From the NCBI GenBank assembly GCA_003141275.1, contig PLLM01000008.1, forward strand, positions 1-47,221: 47,221 bases of DNA, read 5' to 3'. Below are positions 41,662 through 47,221 of the stretch, piece by piece. The position numbers and the translations under genes are program-made. Origin of the DNA: Phycisphaerales bacterium. GTDB lineage: Bacteria; Planctomycetota; Phycisphaerae; Sedimentisphaerales; Anaerobacaceae. The notes beneath the pieces are model-generated. The model did not search any database. It was not told the DNA's origin and saw nothing but the letters and a program-made list of their open reading frames with translations. Numbering within the stretch: position 1 is the stretch's first letter; every line of letters begins with the position of its first letter.

Positions 41662-43026
41662 ATGCCTCGTAAAACTACAATGGTTCGAAGTATGAGCGAA
41701 ACTAAAACAATACGCGAGCAGATACAGAGCTTTCCGACGGGGCCGGGGTTATATTTTATGAAAGGGCCGAAGGATGAGGTCCTGTATATCGGCAAGGCGA
41801 AAAACCTGCGGTCACGGGTGGCGAGCTACTTCCAGGCAGGCAGCGACATAATGGAATCACGCGGGCCAAAGATAGTCGAGATGCTCAATAAGGTCGCGGC
41901 AATCGATTATATCGAGACGGAGACGGAAGTTGACGCGATGCTCAAAGAGGCCCGGCTGATAAAGGACATTCAGCCCGCGTATAATTCCGACCTGCTTGAC
42001 GACAAGACGTTTCCGTACTTAGAGATTACGACGGGCGATGATTTTCCGGGCGTGTATATAACGCGCAAACCACGGGCGAAGGGAAATCGCCTCTTTGGGC
42101 CATTCGCAAGCGCGAAGGATTTGCGGGCGGTATTCGTGGAGCTGCAAAAGATATTCAAATTCAGAAGCTGCAAACTTGAAATCGAAGCCAAAAACGACAA
42201 ACGTAGATTTTTCAGGCCCTGTATTCTCCACAGCATAAACCAGTGCGTCGCGCCCTGCGGGGCGAGAATCGAAAAGGCGGAATACAAAACCATCATAAGG
42301 GATTTGATTAAGTTTCTGCAATCGAAACGAGCGACGGTGCTGCGTCAGCTTAAAAGCGAAATGGAAGAGGCCTCGGCAAAGATGGATTATGAAAAGGCGG
42401 GGATGCTGCGCGACCGGATTCGGCTGATTGGGAAATTAGACGAGCGCGGGGAACCCGATGAGGACGTTCAGCCGGAGGTTTTTGCGGCGGAGCCGACTGA
42501 GGCATTGGTGAAACTGCAAAAGATTCTGGATGCCCCAAACCCAATAAGAATCATCGAGGGGATTGATATCGCCAATATCGGGGGCAAAGAGGCGGTTGGG
42601 TCATTGGTGAAATTTATCGACGGCAGGCCATTCAAGGCGGGGTATCGGCGATTCAAAATCAAGACGGTCGAGGGAAGCGATGATTACGCGATGATTGCGG
42701 AGGTAGTCAGACGCAGATACAGATACGCGATGGCGGGCGAGGAGCTTTGGCCTGATTTGATATTGATTGACGGAGGATTAGGGCAGTTGCACGCTGCTGA
42801 AACCGCCCTTAAAAAACTAATCAATAATCAATCATCAATAATCAATCTTAAACTGGTCGGCATAGCAAAAAAGGAAGAGGAATTATATCTTCAGAAAAGC
42901 ACAAGGCCGTTGAAGTTGCCGAGGCAATCGCCCGCGTTGAAGCTGCTACAATACGTCCGCGACGAGGCACATCGGTTTGCGCAGCATTACCATCATCTCC
43001 TCAGGAGCAAAAAACTCTTGGAATGA
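41662..43026 (+). CDS. uvrC: UvrC, short form lacking the C-terminal HhH
   Basis: 454-aa nucleotide-excision-repair nuclease subunit. The GIY-YIG domain is near the start (GPGLYFMKG..EVLYIGKAKNLRSRV), then a UVR motif region (AKMDYEKAGMLRDRI) and the RNase H-like domain with Asp in EGIDIANIGG, Asp in LILIDGG and His in RDEAHRFAQHYH. The protein ends at RSKKLLE, exactly where other UvrC proteins (about 600 aa) continue into the helix-hairpin-helix DNA-binding pair. Both nuclease sites look complete. The start may be 41662 or the ATG at 41692; neither has a good ribosome site. Confidence 0.88.
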   Translation: MPRKTTMVRSMSETKTIREQIQSFPTGPGLYFMKGPKDEVLYIGKAKNLRSRVASYFQAGSDIMESRGPKIVEMLNKVAAIDYIETETEVDAMLKEARLIKDIQPAYNSDLLDDKTFPYLEITTGDDFPGVYITRKPRAKGNRLFGPFASAKDLRAVFVELQKIFKFRSCKLEIEAKNDKRRFFRPCILHSINQCVAPCGARIEKAEYKTIIRDLIKFLQSKRATVLRQLKSEMEEASAKMDYEKAGMLRDRIRLIGKLDERGEPDEDVQPEVFAAEPTEALVKLQKILDAPNPIRIIEGIDIANIGGKEAVGSLVKFIDGRPFKAGYRRFKIKTVEGSDDYAMIAEVVRRRYRYAMAGEELWPDLILIDGGLGQLHAAETALKKLINNQSSIINLKLVGIAKKEEELYLQKSTRPLKLPRQSPALKLLQYVRDEAHRFAQHYHHLLRSKKLLE

Positions 43027-43030
43027 TTTA

Positions 43031-44164
43031 TTAAACCGCGAGACGGGCCGCCTTTAATCCTTTGTTTGTCAGGCCGTTTATACGGATGTCACAGCAGATA
43101 TGTTTTATATCCGCGCGGCACAAATGCAAATTATTTGTCACCCGCGAGATATCAGCGGCACCTTTGGCGTCCAGTATTTTCGGCGCGACGTATATGATGA
43201 CTTCATCGGCGAGTTTGGCTTTCAGGAATGAGCCGATGACAGTGGGACCGCCTTCGACAAGCAATCTTTGAACACTTCGCTTACTTAACTCATCGATGAT
43301 AAAATGCAAATTAGACCGAGAGGCGGGACAAGCGAGCAGTTCAGCCCCCCTGCTGATAATTTGCTTTGTCTTTTTGGCTTTCGCCCGAAGAGTGTCGATA
43401 TTCGTCATGATGAGCACGGGAACATCTTTGGCTGTTTTCAGCAATTTGCAATTGAGAGGGATGCGAAGGTGATTATCGAGAACGATTCGTAATGGTTTTT
43501 TACCCTTGTTGGGTCGAGGCGTTAAAAGCGGGTCATCCTTGAGGATGGTATTGATGCCGACTAAAATCGCGCCGACCTGTTGTCGCAGTTTGTGGGCATC
43601 CTTCCTGCTTTCTTCGCAGCTTATCCACCGTCGTTCGTCGCTCGTCGCTCGTGACCCGTGACTCGTTTCTGCCCAGGCGAGTTTGCCGTCGATTGACTGC
43701 GCCCATTTCAATGTTACCCAGATTTTGCCGGTCGAGGCGAATTTGAGGAACGGTGCGTTAAGAACCCGTGCTTCGGCCTCACATTCCCCTACGTCAACTT
43801 TAATACCTGCTTTTCGAAGCTGGCGAATACCTTTGCCATTCGCGTGCTTTGACGGGTCGATAGTCGCGACGACAACTCTTTTCAATTTTGCGGCGATGAG
43901 TGTGTCGGTGCATGGGCCTGTTTTGCCAAAGTGACAGCAGGGTTCGAGTGTTACGAACATTGTCGCACCTTTGGGACTTTCCCCCTGTTTTTTGCAATCC
44001 GCAAGTGCGTTGATTTCGGCGTGCGGCCCGCCAAATTTTTTATGCCACCCCCTGCCAATAATTTTACCATTTTTGACAATGACCGCCCCTACCGCCGGAT
44101 TCGGCTCAACAGAACCTGAACCTTTGGCCGCTAATTCCAGAGCTAATAACATATACTTGTTCAT
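43031..44164 (-). CDS. ribD: Bifunctional riboflavin deaminase/reductase RibD
   Basis: 377-aa enzyme of riboflavin synthesis. The N-terminal deaminase has the zinc motif GGPHAEINAL and LEPCCHFGKTGPC. The C-terminal reductase has TLKWAQSIDGKLA, RQQVGAILVGINTILKDDPLLTPR, and LLVEGGPTVIGSFL, the usual NADPH-binding and substrate motifs. Length matches E. coli RibD (367). It is convergent with uvrC (4-bp gap). The riboflavin partners (ribE, ribBA, ribH) are not in the window, and no FMN riboswitch is evident upstream. Confidence 0.93.
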   Translation of the reverse strand: MNKYMLLALELAAKGSGSVEPNPAVGAVIVKNGKIIGRGWHKKFGGPHAEINALADCKKQGESPKGATMFVTLEPCCHFGKTGPCTDTLIAAKLKRVVVATIDPSKHANGKGIRQLRKAGIKVDVGECEAEARVLNAPFLKFASTGKIWVTLKWAQSIDGKLAWAETSHGSRATSDERRWISCEESRKDAHKLRQQVGAILVGINTILKDDPLLTPRPNKGKKPLRIVLDNHLRIPLNCKLLKTAKDVPVLIMTNIDTLRAKAKKTKQIISRGAELLACPASRSNLHFIIDELSKRSVQRLLVEGGPTVIGSFLKAKLADEVIIYVAPKILDAKGAADISRVTNNLHLCRADIKHICCDIRINGLTNKGLKAARLAV

Positions 44165-44220
44165 AACACTGACTCACGCAGCCCATCTATGTATCATAAT
44201 TTTGTTTGGCTATTACAACT

Positions 44221-44577
44221 TTATTGTTCCAACTCGTTTAATATCAAAGGTTTTAACTTTTTCTTCAATTTCTCTGAATTTCTCTTTGCCTCTTCCATAA
44301 TAGATTCCTGCCTATTTAATTCTGATACGAGCACAGAAATTTCTGTTCCCTTCAAATGATCTATAATCATCTGAAGTTCACTTTTTTGGTTTTTGTCGTA
44401 AAGAATTGATTCATCACCTGCTACAATTTTCTTAACATGCTTACATAGCAACCTGTTATCTCCTGCTGGGCAAGAACAAAAAACTGATATTTTATTTTCA
44501 TCAAGGTAACATTCGACAGTATATGGGGTTTCAGAAGAACTACTTTTAGCTAATATCTCAAGCTTTTTCATTCCCAT
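44221..44577 (-). CDS. Small SWIM zinc-finger protein
   Basis: 118-aa protein with a SWIM-type zinc site, CSCPAGDNRLLCKHVKK (C-x-C-x7-C-x-H), at residues 34-50. SWIM fingers bind DNA or proteins and occur in SWI2/SNF2 helicases and small regulators. Residues 65-118 form a charged coiled coil (LVSELNRQESIMEEAKRNSEKLKK). The start overlaps the last 10 bp of ligA in another frame, so the two are probably co-transcribed and coupled. I know no function for this arrangement. It is A/T-richer than its neighbours. Confidence 0.7.
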   Translation of the reverse strand: MGMKKLEILAKSSSSETPYTVECYLDENKISVFCSCPAGDNRLLCKHVKKIVAGDESILYDKNQKSELQMIIDHLKGTEISVLVSELNRQESIMEEAKRNSEKLKKKLKPLILNELEQ

Positions 44578-46841
44578 AATAATCCACTCTTTTTCTTTGA
44601 CTTAGGTTTTTTCTGAATGAGTTGGAGAAATTCATTCTCATCAATCACTTTGACTTGCAACTGACGTGCTTTATCTAATTTCGAACCTGCATCCTCGCCC
44701 ACAACCACAAAACTCGTTTTTTTACTGACCGACGAACTTACTTTCCCACCGTTATCTTTTATGAATTGTTCGATCTGACTACGTGTAAAATTTTCAAATG
44801 AACCGGTGACAACGATGGTTTTACCGGCAAGAATGTCAGAAGATTTCTGTTGTGGCGCAGAAGGATTTACATCCGCATCAAGAAGCTGTTGTATTACCGA
44901 AAGATTTTGTTTGTCATGGAAATAGTCATAGACGCTTTGAGGTATTACTTTTTTAGACAACCGCTTTTCGAGATTCCCTAAATCTGATGTGGTACTCAAA
45001 AAATCGTTTATTGAATCAAACTTTTTAGCTATATTTTCTGCTGTCCTTTTACGAATTCCCCTAATTCCAAGTTCTTTAATAAACATCTGGACGGAATCAT
45101 TCTTATGTCTGTTGACTGCTATCCGGATTACTTCTTTGTTTTCTAAATTGTTCATATATTCGTAAATAGTATTGATGTACTTGGGGTCATCGGTAACAGT
45201 TAACGCTTTTTTAAGTTTTTCCAACGTTGCATTTCTTAATTTGTCGATAGAATCAAAATGCTCAACTAAATCCTGTGCAGTTTGTACACCCATATGGTGA
45301 ATACCAATTCCGGCGACGAGCCGCCAAAGGGGACGGGTTTTGCTTGCCTCGATTGAGTCGATGACGTTTTGTGCGCTTTTATCCGCCATTCGTTCGAGGC
45401 CGAGCAGGTCGTCTTTGGTGAGTTTGTAAATATCGGCGATGTTTTTTACCAGACCGGCTTCCACTAACTGGTCAATCAATGCTTCGCCCAGGTTTTCGAT
45501 ATCCATTTGCCCCCTGCCGGCGAAATACCTGATTCGCTCCTTCAATTGGCCGAGGCAATGCGGGTTGATACAACGCAGAAAAACTCCATCTTTGTCTTTT
45601 TCGACTTTGCCGCCGCAATTGGGGCATTTTGTGGGCGGCTCAAATGGTTTGGTCCCTTTCGGCCTGCGTTCTTTTTTAACTTCGACGACCTGCGGGATGA
45701 TTTCGCCCGCTTTTTCGATAATGACGGTATCACCCTCGCGGACATCGAGACGACTAATCTGGTCGAAGTTGTGCAAACTCGCCCTTTTGACGGTTGTTCC
45801 CGCCAATAATACCGGCGTCAGATTCGCCACGGGCGTCAGTGTGCCGCCTTTACCCACCTGGACAACGATTGATTCGACTTTTGTTTCGGCCTGCTCAGCG
45901 GCGAATTTATAACTTATACACCATCTCGGCGAACGGCTACTGGAACCAAGAATCTCACGCTGAGCAAGATTATTAACCTTGACCACCATACCATCGATTT
46001 GATATTCAAGTTTTTCTCGCCTGTCGTCCCAGCTATTACAAATATCGATTACCTCGTCGATATTTTTTGCTTTTTTGATATTTGGATTGACGGGCAGACC
46101 AAGTTTTTTGAAAACCCGCAACATTTCATAATGTTCTTTTGCCAACGGCTTTGAAACCTCGCCGATAGCATACGCGAAAAACGACAGGTTTCTCTGGGCG
46201 GTGATTTTCGAATCGAGGAGCTTCAATGAGCCGGCGGCGGCGTTGCGGGGATTGGCAAAGAGCAGATCTCCTTCTTTTTCGCGCTGCTTATTGAGGCCTA
46301 CGAATGACTTTGTGGGCATATAGACCTCGCCGCGAACCTCAATGGTCTGGGGCGCATCGCTCGTCAGCCGCAGCGGAATCGCTTTTATTGTCCGGATATT
46401 GTGCGTAACATCGTCTCCTTTTGAGCCATCGCCTCTCGTTGCGCCAAGCACAAGGAGACCTTTTTCGTATCGCAAACTCACCGCGAGGCCATCGATTTTC
46501 AATTCGACGACGTAATCGTAATCCTTGCTTTCAAGCCCCTTTGCCACCCGCTCATCGAACGCGCGTAATTCTTCCGCGTTGTAAGTATTATCCATACTGA
46601 GCATCGGGACAGCGTGGCGAACGGACGCAAAGCCCTCAATCGGCCTTTCGGATACCCGCTGGGTTGGCGAATCCGATGTGACAAGCTCCGGGTGTTGTTC
46701 CTCAAGCAATTTTAGCTCCGCAAAAAGCTTGTCGTATTGCTGGTCGGTTATTTCGGGCTGGCTGAGGACGTAATAGAGGTAATCGTGCCCGCGTATCTCG
46801 GCACGCAACTGCTCAATTCGTTTTCTTGCATCCGCTGTCAT
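44568..46841 (-). CDS. ligA: NAD-dependent DNA ligase, long form
   Basis: 757-aa ligase, about 85 longer than usual. The adenylation lysine is K115 in VVELKIDGLAV. Other marks: GATRGDGSKGDDVTHNIRTI, cited in sense, EVRGEVYMP, QIDGMVVKVN near residue 282, and a four-Cys zinc finger (C406, C409, C424, C429). The helix-hairpin-helix part appears twice: LWRLVAGIGIHHMGVQTAQDLVEHFDSID at 505-533 and ELGIRGIRKRTAENIAKKFDSI at 589-611, cited by position. A BRCT domain (about 670-745) closes the protein, then a Lys-rich tail (KKPKSKKKSGLLWE). The extra length is the first or second of these modules, so it may be a tandem duplication. Confidence 0.93.
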   Translation of the reverse strand: MTADARKRIEQLRAEIRGHDYLYYVLSQPEITDQQYDKLFAELKLLEEQHPELVTSDSPTQRVSERPIEGFASVRHAVPMLSMDNTYNAEELRAFDERVAKGLESKDYDYVVELKIDGLAVSLRYEKGLLVLGATRGDGSKGDDVTHNIRTIKAIPLRLTSDAPQTIEVRGEVYMPTKSFVGLNKQREKEGDLLFANPRNAAAGSLKLLDSKITAQRNLSFFAYAIGEVSKPLAKEHYEMLRVFKKLGLPVNPNIKKAKNIDEVIDICNSWDDRREKLEYQIDGMVVKVNNLAQREILGSSSRSPRWCISYKFAAEQAETKVESIVVQVGKGGTLTPVANLTPVLLAGTTVKRASLHNFDQISRLDVREGDTVIIEKAGEIIPQVVEVKKERRPKGTKPFEPPTKCPNCGGKVEKDKDGVFLRCINPHCLGQLKERIRYFAGRGQMDIENLGEALIDQLVEAGLVKNIADIYKLTKDDLLGLERMADKSAQNVIDSIEASKTRPLWRLVAGIGIHHMGVQTAQDLVEHFDSIDKLRNATLEKLKKALTVTDDPKYINTIYEYMNNLENKEVIRIAVNRHKNDSVQMFIKELGIRGIRKRTAENIAKKFDSINDFLSTTSDLGNLEKRLSKKVIPQSVYDYFHDKQNLSVIQQLLDADVNPSAPQQKSSDILAGKTIVVTGSFENFTRSQIEQFIKDNGGKVSSSVSKKTSFVVVGEDAGSKLDKARQLQVKVIDENEFLQLIQKKPKSKKKSGLLWE

Positions 46842-46947
46842 AGGTAAGGTAAATTTATACGCCCAAAAGGGCTATTTTGCAATACACAGGTAGAACAATA
46901 GGGCATGGAATGGCGTAATTCATTCTTATAAAAAAGCAATATAGTTG

Positions 46948-46976
46948 TTGTATGCCGGGCAAAAAGGGAATAGAAT
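46948..46976 (+). promoter_or_regulatory. Candidate promoter of the RRM gene
   Basis: TTGTAT (46948-46953), a 17-bp spacer, then TAGAAT (46971-46976). A small hairpin CGGTG-CTGG-CACCG (46996-47009) lies in the predicted leader, which is about 60 nt long. Confidence 0.4.
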
Positions 46977-47045
46977 ACCACAAGTTAATCTGTGGCGGTG
47001 CTGGCACCGTCAAAATCGGCTTTAGAGATTAAGAAAGGAAAGCAA

Positions 47046-47221
47046 ATGAACATTTATGTGGGCAATCTGGCACCTGATGTAACCGAAGACGAACTGAAAC
47101 TGGCGTTCGAGGCGTTCGGTCAGGTACAAACGGCAACAGTAATAAAGGATAAGTTCAGCGGCGAGTCCAGGGGATTCGGATTTGTCGAGATGCCGGCTAA
47201 GGCCGAAGCACAGACGGCTAT
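47046..47221 (+). CDS. RRM-domain RNA-binding protein, cut by window end
   Basis: The first 58 codons of a small RNA-binding protein are visible; the rest lies beyond the window. RNP-2 is IYVGNL and RNP-1 is SRGFGFVEM, in the order and spacing of a single RRM domain. Relatives in cyanobacteria and planctomycetes are 80-130 aa glycine-rich cold-inducible proteins. AAAGGA lies 7 nt upstream of the ATG. A small hairpin precedes it in the leader. Confidence 0.85.
   Translation, partial: MNIYVGNLAPDVTEDELKLAFEAFGQVQTATVIKDKFSGESRGFGFVEMPAKAEAQTA

Overview
The window looks like part of the chromosome of a planctomycete, most likely from the Phycisphaerae/Sedimentisphaerales side. This is an inference from gene content: a short PEP-CTERM protein, a type IV pilus/type II secretion-like operon with tandem pseudopilins and a ParA ATPase, a B12-dependent ribonucleotide reductase, L-arabinose and GH51 genes, and short dispersed repeats that have entered genes in frame. 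There are no rRNA genes, complete tRNAs, CRISPR arrays or intact transposons. Gene density is normal, and the far left edge looks like the scar of an old integration event.

Left part (1-10.4 kb). Positions 1-1005 hold a frameshifted hypothetical gene and a chimeric ORF that joins a GH29 fucosidase-like start to a tRNA 3'-end-like sequence. An arabinose operon follows on the plus strand: sugar-binding lipoprotein, two-domain ABC ATPase, permease, ribulokinase (araB) and ribulose-5-phosphate 4-epimerase (araD). A convergent GH51 arabinofuranosidase lipoprotein and a separately promoted fucose/arabinose-type isomerase complete the likely route from arabinoside to xylulose-5-phosphate. No classical araA is visible.

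Middle part (10.4-24.5 kb, minus strand). In order of transcription: SpoIIE-type phosphatase, STAS protein, PilB/GspE ATPase, PilC/GspF, two pseudopilins, PilM, PilN, PilO, ParA-like ATPase, a PilP/GspC-like protein and a secretin. Together they could build a pilus or pseudopilus, with a partner-switching regulatory pair at the head. Prepilin peptidase and a retraction ATPase are not in the window.

Right part (24.5-47.2 kb). A gene-free stretch at 24.49-24.91 kb carries two good sigma-70-type promoters, several hairpins and a strong terminator, and is my best candidate for an undescribed small RNA. After it come housekeeping and metabolic genes: an MFS transporter, YjbQ, a frameshifted transglutaminase-like protein, argS, rsfS, a DUF4160/DUF2442 pair, argJ, a nitrilase-family amidase, a DUF2971 gene, argC, rpsI-rplM, an SGNH hydrolase, nrdJ behind two NrdR boxes, a PEP-CTERM protein next to a LuxR-type regulator, a short uvrC, ribD, a SWIM-finger protein, an unusually long ligA and the start of an RRM RNA-binding protein.

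All calls come from reading the sequence and from remembered family features. No database search was run.
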